DNA of 64,000 nt from assembly GCF_016427605.1 (NCBI RefSeq), contig NZ_JAELXQ010000013.1, positions 51,492 to 115,491 on the forward strand, read 5' to 3'. How positions within the stretch are numbered: position 1 is the first letter of the stretch; each line of letters opens with the position of its first letter. The notes beneath the pieces were generated by a model. The model searched no databases and was not told the origin of the DNA. It saw only the letters and a list, made by a program, of their open reading frames with translations. The position numbers and the translations under genes are program-made. This DNA comes from Ochrobactrum sp. Q0168 (GTDB lineage: Bacteria > Pseudomonadota > Alphaproteobacteria > Rhizobiales > Rhizobiaceae). Below, piece by piece: positions 8,813 through 21,609 of this stretch.

Positions 8813-9284
8813 GAGTATCGGGACCGATCGAAACGAACATGCGGCGCTTGAAGCTGTATCCGGTGCGCTGAAAGACGGGGCGCATTACCTTTATGCGCGC
8901 ATCTATTATGCCGACACGGATTTTTCCGGCTTTGTCTATCACGGGCGCTATCTGGAATTTTACGAGCGCGGACGCACCGATTTCCTGCGCTTGCAGGATG
9001 TGCATCATATCGAGCTTGCCGAAGGTTCGCTTGGCGAAGAAATGGTCTGGGTCGTGCGGCGCATGGAGATCGATTACAAGTCTCCGGCCCGGATGGACGA
9101 TCTCATCCTGATTGAAACGCGTGTCAGCGAAATTCGCGGGGCGCGGGTCATCATGGCGCAGACAATCACCTGCGAGGGGCGCCTGCTCTCTGAAGCCAAA
9201 GTGGAAGCGGTGATGATCACCAAGGAAGGTCACCCACGCCGGATACCGGACGAGTGGCGTGAGGCTTTCACCAAGGGAAGCTGA
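8805..9284 (+). CDS. ybgC: YbgC-family acyl-CoA thioesterase (hotdog fold), Tol-Pal associated
   Basis: 159 residues. The 4HBT/YbgC signature [19 protein letters not shown] is at residues 34-52, with the catalytic aspartate in the ADTD segment. These enzymes hydrolyse acyl-CoA or acyl-ACP thioesters at the membrane and are genetically tied to Tol-Pal and phospholipid synthesis. I use the ATG at 8805 that overlaps the ruvB stop; a further upstream start inside ruvB is unlikely. The tol genes follow after 584 bases. Confidence 0.93.
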   Translation: MTKSIGTDRNEHAALEAVSGALKDGAHYLYARIYYADTDFSGFVYHGRYLEFYERGRTDFLRLQDVHHIELAEGSLGEEMVWVVRRMEIDYKSPARMDDLILIETRVSEIRGARVIMAQTITCEGRLLSEAKVEAVMITKEGHPRRIPDEWREAFTKGS

Positions 9285-9868
9285 TTTTCAGGCTGCCCTC
9301 CCAAGAATTGAGGGTGCTGTTAGCGCGTTTATTTTAAAGCGCTCCCTCATTGATGGCCAATTTTGGCATGTTGGGGCGATATAGGTGCAAATGCTAACGC
9401 ATCTTTAACCATAATATTCGATTAATCATTCTGACGGAATCGGTTGAACGGCAGGCGGCAAGCGCAGCGCCTTCCTTTCACCAAAATTAACCGTAACAAG
9501 CGCCGTAGGGATTTAAAGTTGTAAATCCGGCATGTGTGCTTTGGGGCGGTTGCGATGCGAATGTCTGCATGTCCTGCCTGGGTGTGCGAACAGCGCGGGA
9601 AGCAGTTTCGGGAAAAGTGCCGAGCGTTTTTCCTGATCGAACTGCATCGAACAAGACGTAAAGCTGCGCAGATTGGATCACCCGGGTTTCGGGACGATCC
9701 GTGACGATTTGCGATGCCGCCCGGTCCCGTGCCGGGCGTTTGGATTCAAAAACAGGACATTCCAGCAGAAGACCGAACGGCTCTGCGGCTGGAAATGCCT
9801 AAAGACAGAGAAGGTTGGGGTTTGCGGTCTGGATATAGGATCCGCGCAAACCTCGAAACGGTGGATCG
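9285..9868 (+). other. 584-base leader region upstream of tolQ
   Basis: No convincing gene. Two hairpins follow ybgC (CCCTC/GAGGG at 9296-9314 and AGCGC/GCGCT near 9321-9341), which may end the ruv-ybgC transcript. An AT-rich stretch with several TTAACC-type sequences (about 9390-9500) may carry the tol promoter. A GC-rich hairpin GCCCGG/CCGGGC lies at 9719-9737, followed by TTT, so a long structured 5' leader or attenuator is possible. Confidence 0.45.
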
Positions 9869-10579
9869 ATGGAAAATGTTGCGTTAGCGGCCCCCGCCGC
9901 CGATGTTACCCTCTGGGGTCTGTTTATGCAGGCAAACTGGGTGGTCAAGCTGGTCATGCTGGGCTTGCTTGGCGCCTCGGTCTGGACCTGGGCTATCGTC
10001 GTGGACAAGGTGATCGCCTATAGCCGCGCGCGCCGCGCCATTGATCGCTTCGAGCAGGCTTTCTGGTCGGGCCAGTCTCTGGAAGAGCTCTATCGCAATC
10101 TCGGCGAACGCCGCACCACCGGCATGGCGTCGATCTTCATGGCCGCCATGCGCGAATGGAAAAAATCCTTCGAGAAGGGCGCACGTTCCCCCATCGGCCT
10201 TCAGATGCGTATCGACAAGGCGATGGATGTCGCGCTGGCGCGTGAAAGCGAAAAGATGGAATCGCGTCTCGGTTTCCTGGCCACCATCGGTTCCGCCGCA
10301 CCGTTTATCGGTCTGTTCGGTACGGTTGTCGGTATCATGACCTCGTTCCAGGCTATCGCCGCTTCCAAGAATACCAGTCTCGCGGTTGTGGCGCCGGGTA
10401 TTGCCGAAGCACTTCTCGCGACGGCTATCGGTCTTCTGGCCGCTATTCCTGCTGTTATTGCCTATAACAAGCTCTCATCCGATGCGGGCAAGATCGGCGG
10501 ACGGCTTGAGGGCTTTGCAGACGAGTTTTCCGCCATACTGTCGCGCCAAATTGATGAGAAGCTGACGCCGCGCAATTGA
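9869..10579 (+). CDS. tolQ: Tol-Pal system proton channel subunit TolQ
   Basis: 236 residues with three membrane segments (about 25-45, 135-160, 175-195). The MotA/TolQ/ExbB core motif is present: ATIGSAAPFIGLFGTVVGIM, then APGIAEALLATAIGLLAAIPAV. TolQ forms a pentamer around the TolR dimer and converts proton-motive force into movement of TolA during outer-membrane constriction at division. First gene of tolQ-tolR-tolA-tolB. It is paralogous to exbB at 43.6 kb in this window. Confidence 0.97.
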   Translation: MENVALAAPAADVTLWGLFMQANWVVKLVMLGLLGASVWTWAIVVDKVIAYSRARRAIDRFEQAFWSGQSLEELYRNLGERRTTGMASIFMAAMREWKKSFEKGARSPIGLQMRIDKAMDVALARESEKMESRLGFLATIGSAAPFIGLFGTVVGIMTSFQAIAASKNTSLAVVAPGIAEALLATAIGLLAAIPAVIAYNKLSSDAGKIGGRLEGFADEFSAILSRQIDEKLTPRN

Positions 10580-10625
10580 GCGCCTTCCAGCGAATACGGC
10601 AAATCGAGCTTTCGGGAATCTTGCA

Positions 10626-11075
10626 ATGGGCATGTCGGTAGGAAATGGAATGCAGTCGGGCGGACGCCGCAGGCGCGGCCGCAAGAAGGCACTGATGAGT
10701 GAAATCAACGTTACGCCCTTCGTCGACGTGATGCTGGTGTTGCTCATCATTTTCATGGTCTCCGCGCCGCTTCTGACGGTCGGCGTGCCGATTGATCTGC
10801 CGGATACGCAGGCTAAGGCGATGAACGCCGATACGCAGCCCATCACCGTTTCGGTCAGCAATGAAGGCAAGGTCTATCTGCAGGAAACTGAAATTCCAAT
10901 CGAAGAGGTCGTGCCGAAGCTTCAGGCGATCGCCAAGACGGGCTATGAAGAGCGCATTTTCGTGCGCGGTGACAAGGCTGCCGATTACGGCACCGTCATG
11001 AAGGTCATGGCCCGCATTTCCGCCGCCGGTTTCAAGAATATCGGCCTTGTGACCCTCCAGGAGCAGGATAGCTGA
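10626..11075 (+). CDS. tolR: Tol-Pal system protein TolR
   Basis: 149 residues. It has a basic N-terminus (GGRRRRGRKK), then INVTPFVDVMLVLLIIFMV, the single membrane helix with the proton-carrying aspartate (Asp34), then a periplasmic domain with the ExbD/TolR fold. TolR sits inside the TolQ pore. It lies 46 bases after tolQ and 7 bases before tolA. Confidence 0.96.
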   Translation: MGMSVGNGMQSGGRRRRGRKKALMSEINVTPFVDVMLVLLIIFMVSAPLLTVGVPIDLPDTQAKAMNADTQPITVSVSNEGKVYLQETEIPIEEVVPKLQAIAKTGYEERIFVRGDKAADYGTVMKVMARISAAGFKNIGLVTLQEQDS

Positions 11076-11082
11076 CGCCATC

Positions 11083-12153
11083 ATGAAGGCTGGCCTGACA
11101 TCTTCTGTAGCGCTCCATACCATCGTCATTGCGCTGGGGCTCTTTTCCTTTTCCTCGCCGAAGGCATTCGACGTGCAGGATTCGGAGTCGTTCCCGGTCG
11201 ACATCGTGCCGATTGAATCCATCACGCAAATTCAGCAAGGCGAGAAGACGGCTCCTATGAAGGAGAAGTCTGCGCCGATCCCGACGACCAAGCCGCAAAC
11301 CGTTCCCAATGCCCAGAATGTTGGCGATCAGGAGGTCGATACCACGACCCCACCGAAGCCTGACACCAAGGCAAAGCCAATCGAGGCGGCGGAAGAGCCA
11401 AAAGCCCAGCCGGAACCAGTGAAGAAGCCGGAACCGAAGCCTGAGCCCAAGCCCGAACCGAAGCCGGAAGAAAAGCCGACGCCGGTTCCCGCGACCGAAA
11501 TGCAGGCCAAGCCTGAGCCGAAGCAGGAAGTGAAGCCTGACCCGGTGGCCGAAGCCATCGAGAAGCAGGCCGAAACGCCGGATGCGAATACGCCGAAGCT
11601 GCCGGACAATGTGCCCGCGCCGCAGTCCAAGCCGAAGCCGCCGCAGGCGCAGACCGCCAAGACGCCGGATCGCAAGCCAACGGATGAAAAGAAGCCGACG
11701 CAGTCCGCATCGCAGACCTCGCAGTCGAAAAACGATGCGATTGCCGATGAGGTTTCGGCGCTGCTCAACAAGCAGAAGGCTTCGGGTGGCGGCGCGAAGC
11801 GCTCGACCGATCAGGCGTCGCTTGGCGGCAAGAAGAATACCGGCGGCTCGAAGCTCAGCCAAAGTGAAATGGATGCGCTGCGCGGTGCGATTTCCAAGTG
11901 CTGGAACGTGCCTGCCGGTGTGGCCGATGCGCCGGGGCTGGTTGTGACCGTGAAGATGAAGCTGAACCAGGACGGCTCCATTCAGGGCGTTCCGGAAGTG
12001 ACATCGGGCGGTGGCGGCGACGGTGTTGGCCGCGCGGCGGCGGAAAGCGCCAAGCGCGCGGTCGCACGCTGCGCCCCGTATAACCTGCCAGTCGACAAAT
12101 ATGATTCATGGTCGGAAGTGATCGTCAACTTCGACCCGAGCGAAATGTTCTGA
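11083..12153 (+). CDS. tolA: TolA, proline-rich periplasm-spanning protein
   Basis: 356 residues: one N-terminal membrane helix (about 5-25), then about 200 residues dominated by Pro, Lys, Glu and Ala with [16 protein letters not shown] repeats, then a C-terminal globular domain (about 255-356) with SKCWNVPAG and [13 protein letters not shown], the TolA/TonB C-terminal fold. TolA links the inner-membrane TolQR motor to Pal and TolB. The proline runs predict dependence on EF-P (inference). It lies between tolR and tolB. Confidence 0.94.
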   Translation: MKAGLTSSVALHTIVIALGLFSFSSPKAFDVQDSESFPVDIVPIESITQIQQGEKTAPMKEKSAPIPTTKPQTVPNAQNVGDQEVDTTTPPKPDTKAKPIEAAEEPKAQPEPVKKPEPKPEPKPEPKPEEKPTPVPATEMQAKPEPKQEVKPDPVAEAIEKQAETPDANTPKLPDNVPAPQSKPKPPQAQTAKTPDRKPTDEKKPTQSASQTSQSKNDAIADEVSALLNKQKASGGGAKRSTDQASLGGKKNTGGSKLSQSEMDALRGAISKCWNVPAGVADAPGLVVTVKMKLNQDGSIQGVPEVTSGGGGDGVGRAAAESAKRAVARCAPYNLPVDKYDSWSEVIVNFDPSEMF

Positions 12154-12224
12154 TCGGGGTCTTCCCGGTCGCCAGACCAAATGAAGCCCACTATGGGCAA
12201 AGGACAAAAGAGGTCCCAGAAGAT

Positions 12225-13556
12225 ATGAAAACCGGCATCCTGAAAACAAAGATCCGGACAGTCCTCTCGGCTTTCGCCTGCATGATTGCCGCAAGTCTTG
12301 TCTGCACCATGCCAGCACGCGCCGTGGTGGAAATCAACATCAACAAGGGCGTGATCGAGCCTCTGCCGATTGCGATCACGGATTTCCTGTCCGCGGACCA
12401 GCTCGGGCCCAACATCACGTCCGTTATCGCTGCCGATCTTGAGCGTTCCGGCCTGTTTGCGCCCATCGACAAGGGCGCTTTCATTGAAAAGATTTCCAAT
12501 CCCGATGCCGCTCCGCGCTTCGAGGACTGGAAGGTCATCAATGCGCAGGCTCTGGTCACCGGTCGCATCACCAAGCAGCCGGACGGCAGGCTGAAGGCGG
12601 AATTCCGCCTCTGGGACACGTTTGGCGGTCAGCAGATGATCGGCCAGCAGTTCTTCACCTCGCCGGATAACTGGCGTCGTGTCGCCCATATCATCGCCGA
12701 CGCCATCTATGAGCGCCTGACGGGTGAAAAGGGTTACTTCGATACACGCATTGTCTTCGTCGATGAATCCGGCCCGGCCCAGAAGCGTGTCAAGCGTCTT
12801 GCGATTATGGATCAGGATGGGGCGAATGTCCGTTATCTCTCGGACGGTCGCGATATTGCGCTGACCCCGCGTTTCTCGCCGAACCGCCAGGAAGTGACCT
12901 ATATGTCGTTTGCCGGCGGCCAGCCCAAGGTTTATCTGCTGCAGCTCGAAACGGGCCAGCGTGAACTGGTCGGTAACTTCCCCGGCATGACGATTGCACC
13001 GCGCTTCTCGCCGGATGGCCAGAAGGTCGTCATGAGCCTGCTTCAGGATGACGGCAGCGCCAATGTCTATGCAATGGACCTGCGCTCGCGCACCACGACC
13101 CGCCTGACCAACAGTCAGGCCATCGATACCAGTGCTTCCTATTCGCCGGATGGTTCCCAGGTTGTATTCGCCTCCGACCGCGGCGGTCGCCCGCAGCTCT
13201 ATATCGCCGGTGCGGATGGTTCCAATCCACGCCGCCTGTCGATGGGTGACGGCAGCTATTCCACGCCGGTCTGGTCTCCACGTGGCGATCTCATCGCCTT
13301 CACCAAGCAGTCGCAGGGCCAGTTCTCGATCGGCGTGATGAAGACCGATGGTTCGGGCGAACGGTTGTTGACCTCGGGCTTCCACAATGAAGGCCCGACC
13401 TGGGCTCCGAACGGTCGCGTGCTGATGTTCTTCCGCAAGGCGGCAGGCGCTGGCGGTCCAAAACTGTTCACCATCGATCTGACGGGCCGTAACGAACGCC
13501 AGATCCAGACGCCGAATTTCGCATCCGATCCGGCCTGGTCGCCGCTGCTCGAGTAG
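12225..13556 (+). CDS. tolB: Tol-Pal system beta-propeller protein TolB
   Basis: 443 residues. A signal peptide ending in PARA (about residue 28) is followed by an N-terminal alpha/beta domain and a six-bladed WD40-like propeller, recognisable from repeated FSPDGQ/YSPDGSQ/WSPRGD motifs. TolB is periplasmic and exchanges between Pal and TolA. The start is ATG at 12225; a longer frame upstream would bury the signal peptide. A strong terminator follows, so pal is likely transcribed mainly from its own promoter. Confidence 0.97.
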   Translation: MKTGILKTKIRTVLSAFACMIAASLVCTMPARAVVEININKGVIEPLPIAITDFLSADQLGPNITSVIAADLERSGLFAPIDKGAFIEKISNPDAAPRFEDWKVINAQALVTGRITKQPDGRLKAEFRLWDTFGGQQMIGQQFFTSPDNWRRVAHIIADAIYERLTGEKGYFDTRIVFVDESGPAQKRVKRLAIMDQDGANVRYLSDGRDIALTPRFSPNRQEVTYMSFAGGQPKVYLLQLETGQRELVGNFPGMTIAPRFSPDGQKVVMSLLQDDGSANVYAMDLRSRTTTRLTNSQAIDTSASYSPDGSQVVFASDRGGRPQLYIAGADGSNPRRLSMGDGSYSTPVWSPRGDLIAFTKQSQGQFSIGVMKTDGSGERLLTSGFHNEGPTWAPNGRVLMFFRKAAGAGGPKLFTIDLTGRNERQIQTPNFASDPAWSPLLE

Positions 13557-13587
13557 GCTGACGGTCGGAGAATCATAAAAAGATTAA

Positions 13588-13615
13588 GGCGCGGGATTTC
13601 GGTCCCGCGCCTTTT
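13588..13615 (+). terminator. Intrinsic terminator of the tolQRAB operon
   Basis: Nine-bp GC-rich stem GGCGCGGGA/TCCCGCGCC with TTTCGG loop, followed by TTTTCTTT. Confidence 0.92.
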
Positions 13616-13861
13616 CTTTGGTCCTTATCGCCTAATTTGCGATGTTTTTGGCCTACATTTGCGGCGATTGCCACAATCCACCCCAAAAGCCCTGTTTCTG
13701 CCGCATTTTGCCATCAAGGCCTAAAAACAGAATTGCAGTCGGAAACGCCGGTTGCATTTGGTCTCAAGACAATATTAACCATACTTCTTGAGCCTGCATT
13801 AACCTCGATATGATTATTGGTGGGTTACGCAGGAACATCAAATCTTAAGGAGCCTCGGCCC

Positions 13862-14371
13862 ATGCGCCGCATCCAGTCGATTGCACGTAGCCCGATCGCT
13901 ATTGCCCTTTTCATGTCGCTCGCCGTCGCCGGTTGCGCATCCAAGAAGAATCTCCCGAACAATGCCGGTGATCTCGGCCTCGGCGGTGCAGGTGCGGCAA
14001 CGCCCGGCTCGGCGCAGGACTTCACGGTCAATGTCGGCGACCGCATCTTCTTCGATCTCGATTCGTCGCTGATCCGTGCAGACGCACAGCAGACGCTTTC
14101 GAAGCAGGCCCAGTGGCTGCAGCGTTACCCGCAATATTCGATCACCGTCGAAGGTCATGCGGACGAACGCGGCACGCGTGAATACAACCTCGCTCTCGGC
14201 CAGCGCCGCGCTGCCGCCACCCGCGACTTCCTCGCATCGCGTGGCGTGCCGACCAACCGTATGCGCACCATTTCCTATGGTAACGAACGTCCGGTTGCAG
14301 TTTGCGATGCCGACTCGTGCTGGTCGCAGAACCGCCGCGCCGTCACCGTTCTCAACGGTGCTGGCAGCTGA
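13862..14371 (+). CDS. pal: Peptidoglycan-associated lipoprotein Pal (Omp16)
   Basis: 169 residues. The signal peptide ends in a lipobox (LAVAGC, Cys at about 25), so the mature protein is an outer-membrane lipoprotein. The OmpA-like domain (about 60-165) has the peptidoglycan-binding signature VEGHADERGTREYNLALGQRRA. Pal anchors the outer membrane to peptidoglycan and binds TolB and TolA; in Brucella it is the antigen Omp16. The ATG at 13862 has AAGGAG ten bases upstream. The 305-base gap from tolB holds that operon terminator and presumably the pal promoter. Confidence 0.97.
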   Translation: MRRIQSIARSPIAIALFMSLAVAGCASKKNLPNNAGDLGLGGAGAATPGSAQDFTVNVGDRIFFDLDSSLIRADAQQTLSKQAQWLQRYPQYSITVEGHADERGTREYNLALGQRRAAATRDFLASRGVPTNRMRTISYGNERPVAVCDADSCWSQNRRAVTVLNGAGS

Positions 14372-14400
14372 TAATTGTAAACGCACAACAGCGTTACGGG

Positions 14401-14428
14401 AAAAGCGGCCTTCGGGCCGCTTTTTTCG
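14401..14428 (+). terminator. Intrinsic terminator of pal
   Basis: AAAAGCGGCC-TTCG-GGCCGCTTTT stem with UUCG tetraloop and T-run. Confidence 0.93.
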
Positions 14429-14502
14429 TTTTCATGCCGGTTGATCGGGCATTTCGACAAATTTTGGCCGAAGTTACTCCTGTCATAGTGAACCGCGATT
14501 AG

Positions 14503-14644
14503 CACTACAGCGGCAAATTCGTGATGCCGGTATGCAACGAGCAATTTTCTGTGCTCCGGTGCTCACGTACTTTTAAGTACGCTCCGCTCCGGTGCTCTAA
14601 AATCACTCGTTTCGCCACGGCCTGACGAATTTGCAACTGTAGTG
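14503..14644. repeat. Long palindromic repeat, copy C (Bru-RS-like)
   Basis: A 142-bp palindrome with nearly perfect ends (CACTACAG ... CTGTAGTG, and CAAATTCGT/ACGAATTTG). The centre is GGTGCTCACGTACTTTTAAGTACGCTCCGCTCCGG. It sits between pal and cpoB. It is the best-preserved copy in the window. Confidence 0.8.
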
Positions 14645-14791
14645 TTAGGGAAAGCATCTTTGCTTTTCACGGATTTGCTCTAAAAGCGGAACTGGCCGTG
14701 CGGTACCGCATGTTCAGCAAGCATTCAGGCGCGGCACTCGATCATCCTGTTCATTGTAAACTCGCAGGGGCAATAGGGAATGAGGACAACA

Positions 14792-16291
14792 ATGAGAAAA
14801 GTGACACTGGCAATTGCCATGCTGCCGCTTTTGGCGAGTGCTCCGGTTTTGGCGCAAACTGGTGATCCCGGCATGAACCAGTATTCGCAGCAGGTATGCA
14901 ATCTCGCGCATCAGAACGCGCAGTCTTACAGCAAGATCCTGCAGCTCCGCGACAAAATCGTGAAAATCCATCGCGATAATGAAGCCCGTTTTCAGGCCCT
15001 CGAAAAGGGCAAGGGCGGGGGCCAGAATCGCGTCAGCGTCGGCTCTACCGCCATTCTTGATGATGCTATGCGCGGCGGCGGATCATCCGCACAGGGTGGC
15101 GGCTACCAGAGTCCCGGCATGTTGCAGGAACTGGTGCGTAACCTGACCGGTAAGATCGAGGATGTGGACGCCCAGATCGCATTCACCGACAATCAGCTGC
15201 AAAAATCGCAGGAAGACAACGAATTCCGATTTGAGGAACTCGAAAAGAAGAACGGCATCGCGTCGCCAGCTGCAAACAAGGCAGGTCAGCCAGCTGTTGC
15301 CGCTCCGGCTCCAGGTGCCGATCTTTGTGCGCAGGGCGCGGGCGATCCTGCCAGCATGGCCGATACGCTGGGTATGCGCGCCGAGGCGATGAACTTCCAG
15401 ATCCTCGAAATGCAGGATCAGATGCAGAAAATGCAGGAAGAATATGAGCAGCGCTTCCAGTTTCTGGAAACCGGCAAGCGCGCCGAAACCGGCGAGCGGT
15501 TGGGCCATGGCGGTGGCGACGGCAGCGCTCTCGCCAGCGCCGGTTCATCCGAAAACACCTATGATGGCGGAGCTGCCGGAAATCCCGATGCCGGGGTTTC
15601 CGCAGATGCCGGTCAGGACGGTTCTATTTCGGACAACACACCGGCTCTGGACGCACCGCAATCCGCACAATCTGGCGCAATTGGCGCCGATTCTCTTGCT
15701 ACTGGCACAACCGGTACGGGCGCTCTGGCGCAGGGCGGCCCCCAGCGCGGCGAGCCGCCGCAGACACTGGGGTCCATCCGTTTCGATTCCAGTGGCAATG
15801 TAATCGGCGATTCGTTGAGCGCTACACCACGCCCTGTCGAACAGAATGGCCAGCAGCCTGCTGGTGGCTCGCAGAGCGGTACGGCTGTCGCCTCGCTGCC
15901 ATCGGGCGACAATCCAAATACGCTCTATCAGGCGTCGTATCAGTATCTGATGTCGGGCGACTACAAGGCGGCCGAATCCGGTTTCCGCCAGCATGTGAAG
16001 CGCTATCCGGCTGACCCGCAGACCGCGGAAGCGCGCTTCTGGCTGGGAGAATCGCTTTACGGGCAGGGGCGCTATCCGGAAGCTGCGACCGTGTTCATTG
16101 ACACGCAGCGCGACTATCCCGATTCTCGCCGTGCGCCGGAAAACATGTTCAAACTCGGCATGACGCTTGAGAAAATGGACAATCATGACGTTGCCTGCGC
16201 GACCTTCGAGCAGATCCCGCAACGTTATCCCAAGGCCGCGCCCGCCATTTTGAAGCGCGTTGCCGAAGAACGTACACGCGTAAAGTGCTGA
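14792..16291 (+). CDS. cpoB: Tol-Pal accessory protein CpoB (YbgF)
   Basis: 499 residues, longer than the E. coli protein (about 260). A signal peptide (cleavage near LASAPVLAQ) is followed by coiled-coil segments with L-Q-x-x-x-EDNEFRFEELEKK and MQEEYEQRFQFLE, a Gly/Ser/Ala-rich linker of about 150 residues, and C-terminal TPR repeats (about 375-499: YLMSGDYKAAESGF, FWLGESLYGQGRYPEAA). CpoB coordinates Tol-Pal with peptidoglycan synthesis. I prefer the ATG at 14792 (GAGG upstream) over 14780. tilS follows closely. Confidence 0.9.
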   Translation: MRKVTLAIAMLPLLASAPVLAQTGDPGMNQYSQQVCNLAHQNAQSYSKILQLRDKIVKIHRDNEARFQALEKGKGGGQNRVSVGSTAILDDAMRGGGSSAQGGGYQSPGMLQELVRNLTGKIEDVDAQIAFTDNQLQKSQEDNEFRFEELEKKNGIASPAANKAGQPAVAAPAPGADLCAQGAGDPASMADTLGMRAEAMNFQILEMQDQMQKMQEEYEQRFQFLETGKRAETGERLGHGGGDGSALASAGSSENTYDGGAAGNPDAGVSADAGQDGSISDNTPALDAPQSAQSGAIGADSLATGTTGTGALAQGGPQRGEPPQTLGSIRFDSSGNVIGDSLSATPRPVEQNGQQPAGGSQSGTAVASLPSGDNPNTLYQASYQYLMSGDYKAAESGFRQHVKRYPADPQTAEARFWLGESLYGQGRYPEAATVFIDTQRDYPDSRRAPENMFKLGMTLEKMDNHDVACATFEQIPQRYPKAAPAILKRVAEERTRVKC

Positions 16292-16306
16292 TTGCGGAGT
16301 TGTTTC

Positions 16307-17689
16307 GTGGGGCTTTCCCCGGCTGATATTTTTAAACCTTTTCATCTGGATCAAGCAAAGACCGTCATTGCGGCGGTTTCCGGCGGCAGCGATTCGCTGG
16401 CAATGCTGTTCCTGCTCAATGATCATTTGGCGACGCTCGATTCCCGTCCTGCACTTCTTGCAGTGACCATCGATCACCGCTTGCGTCCCGAATCAGCCGA
16501 GGAGGCTGAAAATGTCGGCGCGCTGTGCCGGGAGCACGGTATCGCGCACCGCATTCTGGCATGGGATGATCCCAAGCCCTCACAGGGACTGGCGGCAGCC
16601 GCGCGAAGCGCCCGTTACCGGCTGCTGGTTCAGGCAGCGCATGAAGCGGGTGCGGGTGTGATCGTGACCGGCCATACGCAGAATGACCAGATCGAGACTT
16701 TTCTGATGCGCAAGGAGCGCAGCCACCACGCGGAGGCGAGGGGACTCGCCGCCATGGCGCCCCAATCATGGCTGGAAGGGTCAGTAGAACTGATCCGCCC
16801 GCTGCTTTCCGTTTCGCGGCAGGCTTTGCGGGATGAACTGACGGGGAGAGGTCTTCGCTGGGTTGACGATCCGAGCAACGTCAATACCGATTATGAACGT
16901 CCGCGGGTCCGGCAAGGTGCCGCTACCGCGGCCGATCCCGAGCTCGTTCTGGCGCAGGTCGCTCTGGCAAGTGCCGCGCGCAAGCGCGATAATGCTGCTC
17001 TCGTTGCGGCTTTGGCCGATCCTACAAGTCTGCAGGTGGATGATTGCGACCGGATTGAAATTGATCCGGCAATTTATGCCGCTTTACCGGAAACGGTCCG
17101 GCGGCTCTTTTCCGGCCTTGTGGCTTCGCTGGCGGGTGGGCGTCGATTCCTGCCCGGCGATGCTGAGCGTCTGCGCATCGAACGCATCCTGTCGGGGGAG
17201 GTAGAACAGGAAAGCCGAAAACACGAAAGATTGACCATTTTGGGCGCGCTGATCGAGCGTGGAGCCAAGGGGCAGCCCCATCGCTTTCGCCGCGAGCGGC
17301 GCAATTTGCCATCTGCGCCGTTGCCTGCTGGCGGCAGCTGCATCTGGGACGGGCGCTTTCGGTTTTTCAATTCAGGCTCGCGCGATTTTGAAATCGCCGC
17401 CCCGGGGCGACAGGCGCTGACGGATTTTCTGGCCGATTCTCCCGCCGCGCTTCCAGAAAACGCGTCTGAAACCCATGCAGCATGGCGCGAAACGCTTCTG
17501 GTGCTGCCTGCTGTCTATGCCGATGGAAAGATTATCTCTTTGCCATTCCTTCCGGGGCAAAAGCTCCCGGCGCATATCCGCATGGAGCGGCATTTCGCGC
17601 TGTTTGACCACGTTCTGCCGGGATATGATTTCGCACTGGCGCAAGCGATCGAGAGGCGAATTGGTCGCCAGTCTTCCCCAAACTCCTAA
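16307..17689 (+). CDS. tilS: tRNA(Ile)-lysidine synthetase TilS
   Basis: 460 residues from a GTG start. TilS uses ATP to attach lysine to C34 of tRNA-Ile(CAU), changing codon recognition from AUG to AUA. The PP-loop [10 protein letters not shown] at 25-34 and the DHRLRPES and [10 protein letters not shown] segments are characteristic. The GTG at 16307 is chosen because GGAG lies seven bases upstream; the alternative TTG at 16292 directly abuts the cpoB stop and would lack a spaced site. ftsH follows after 135 bases. Confidence 0.93.
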   Translation: MGLSPADIFKPFHLDQAKTVIAAVSGGSDSLAMLFLLNDHLATLDSRPALLAVTIDHRLRPESAEEAENVGALCREHGIAHRILAWDDPKPSQGLAAAARSARYRLLVQAAHEAGAGVIVTGHTQNDQIETFLMRKERSHHAEARGLAAMAPQSWLEGSVELIRPLLSVSRQALRDELTGRGLRWVDDPSNVNTDYERPRVRQGAATAADPELVLAQVALASAARKRDNAALVAALADPTSLQVDDCDRIEIDPAIYAALPETVRRLFSGLVASLAGGRRFLPGDAERLRIERILSGEVEQESRKHERLTILGALIERGAKGQPHRFRRERRNLPSAPLPAGGSCIWDGRFRFFNSGSRDFEIAAPGRQALTDFLADSPAALPENASETHAAWRETLLVLPAVYADGKIISLPFLPGQKLPAHIRMERHFALFDHVLPGYDFALAQAIERRIGRQSSPNS

Positions 17690-17824
17690 TTTTTATAAAC
17701 CAGAGTGGGAAGAATCTCCCATGCGGCGTGTTACGCGCCTTGGCAACGCCTTCCTTCGATCCTATGTTAGATCGAAACATCGTTCCGCGGTTGCGGAATG
17801 GCCGTGGTATCGATTGGACCCGAT

Positions 17825-19756
<1,932 letters not shown>

Positions 19757-19779
19757 GCGCTTGTTGCAAAGAGACGACG

Positions 19780-19808
19780 AAAGCCGGGTTTCGCCCGGCT
19801 TTCTTTTT
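19780..19808 (+). terminator. Intrinsic terminator of ftsH
   Basis: AAAGCCGGG/CCCGGCTTT stem with TTTCG loop followed by CTTTTT. The next 260 bases up to glmM hold no recognisable gene or structure. Confidence 0.92.
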
Positions 19809-20068
19809 GATTATATCTCGCCCACGGCTTGCAAAGGCTCGGTTAACGATTTCGGCGCATGATCTTTTGAAGGATACGACTTTAGAAGCCGGGATCGCTT
19901 TGGACCCTGCCAAAGACGAAATTGCATAGAACAGGCATTTTAGGATATTAACACTCGAAATTCGCTGTCAAAGTTGCGGGCCTGCGCGACTATTGCGCTC
20001 TGGTTGAAATGAGCGGCATATATCGACGGCACCGGGACAGCGACGTGGCTCAACGCAAGGCTAAATAT

Positions 20069-21421
20069 ATGACACGGAAATACTTCGGAACGGATGGCAT
20101 TCGCGGACAGGCGAATAGTTTCCCCATGACGCCGGATATCGCCATGAAAGTTGGCATGGCGGTGGGTCATATTTTCCGCCGTTCGGGTCAGGTTTCGCGG
20201 GTGGTGATCGGCAAGGATACGCGCCGTTCGGGCTATATGCTGGAAAACGCACTGGTCGCCGGTTTTACAGCGGCGGGCATGGACGTCTTCCTGCTCGGGC
20301 CGATTCCGACACCGGCTGTCGCCATGCTCTGCCGCTCGCTGCGCGCCGACATCGGCGTGATGATCTCCGCCTCGCACAATCCTTACTACGACAACGGGAT
20401 TAAGCTGTTCGGTCCCGATGGTTTCAAGCTATCGGATGAGATTGAAATTCAGATTGAGAAGCTGATCGAGGGCGATCTGTCGTCGCTGCTGGCAAGCCAT
20501 GGCGCCATTGGCAAGGCCAAGCGCGTCGACGGCGATATTTATCGCTATATCGAATTTGCCAAGCGCACCATGCCGCGTAACATTGCGCTCAACGGCCTGC
20601 GTGTGGTGATCGATTGCGCCAACGGTGCTGGTTACAAGGTTGCTCCGGCAGCACTTTGGGAACTCGGTGCCGAAGTCATCACCATCAACAACGAGCCGAA
20701 CGGCATCAACATCAATGAGGATTGCGGTTCGACGCATCCGATTGGCCTGATGAAGAAGGTGCAGGAACTGCGTGCCGATGTCGGTATCGCGCTCGATGGC
20801 GACGCGGATCGCGTGCTGCTGGTCGATGAAACCGGATCGGTGATTGACGGCGATCAGCTGATGGCGGTGATTGCCGAATCATGGGCGAATACGGATCGCC
20901 TGACGGGTGGCGGCATTGTCGCGACCATCATGTCCAATCTCGGACTGGAGCGCTTCCTCAGCGATCACAACCTGACGCTGGCCCGCACCAAGGTTGGCGA
21001 CCGCTATGTCGTCGAGCATATGCGCGAACACGGTTTCAATGTGGGCGGCGAACAATCCGGCCACATCGTTCTGTCGGATTTCGCGACGACCGGCGACGGC
21101 CTGATCTCCGCCTTGCAGATTCTGGCTGTCATGCAGGAAGCGCAAAAGCCGCTTAGCGACATCTGCCGCAAGTTCGAGCCGGTGCCGCAATTGCTCAAGA
21201 ATGTGCGCACCACGGGCGGAAAGCCGCTCGAAAACAAGAACGTCAAGAGCGCCATCGATGAAGCGCGGGCACGTCTCGGCGTGCAGGGTCGCCTGGTGAT
21301 CCGCCCATCGGGAACCGAGCCACTCATCCGCGTGATGGCCGAAGGCGATGATCGCGTTCTGGTTGAAAAAGTAGTCAACGATATCGTGGACGTCATCTCG
21401 TCGGTGGGCAACGCAGCCTGA
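20069..21421 (+). CDS. glmM: Phosphoglucosamine mutase GlmM
   Basis: 450 residues. GlmM converts glucosamine-6-phosphate to glucosamine-1-phosphate for UDP-GlcNAc, the precursor of peptidoglycan and LPS. The phosphoserine loop ISASHNP (Ser102), metal loop DGDADR, sugar loop GGEQSGH and phosphate-binding [12 protein letters not shown] are all intact. ATG at 20069 gives the normal family length; frames starting further upstream do not align with the family. It ends the envelope block started by tolQ. Confidence 0.97.
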   Translation: MTRKYFGTDGIRGQANSFPMTPDIAMKVGMAVGHIFRRSGQVSRVVIGKDTRRSGYMLENALVAGFTAAGMDVFLLGPIPTPAVAMLCRSLRADIGVMISASHNPYYDNGIKLFGPDGFKLSDEIEIQIEKLIEGDLSSLLASHGAIGKAKRVDGDIYRYIEFAKRTMPRNIALNGLRVVIDCANGAGYKVAPAALWELGAEVITINNEPNGININEDCGSTHPIGLMKKVQELRADVGIALDGDADRVLLVDETGSVIDGDQLMAVIAESWANTDRLTGGGIVATIMSNLGLERFLSDHNLTLARTKVGDRYVVEHMREHGFNVGGEQSGHIVLSDFATTGDGLISALQILAVMQEAQKPLSDICRKFEPVPQLLKNVRTTGGKPLENKNVKSAIDEARARLGVQGRLVIRPSGTEPLIRVMAEGDDRVLVEKVVNDIVDVISSVGNAA

Positions 21422-21443
21422 GAGACAACACTTTGATTTATTG

Positions 21444-21476
21444 AAACGGCGCGTCTCTGATGCGCCGTTTTTATTT
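21444..21476 (+). terminator. Intrinsic terminator of glmM
   Basis: AAACGGCGC/GCGCCGTTT stem followed by TTATTTT. Confidence 0.9.
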
Positions 21477-21609
21477 TAGCCACTTCTAAGATTTATTAAA
21501 AAGTATCGTTAAAAAACAAGGTTAAGTTGTAATTAACTTTTGAAATCTATGGTCCCTATTGAAAGCGAGGATAACGCTCCGGCGTTATGATATTTCTATG
21601 GGGCAGACG

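Noticed and set aside
11982..13385. A 467-codon open frame antisense to tolA/tolB
   Set aside because: It crosses two real genes and their intergenic region; no start signal and no domain.
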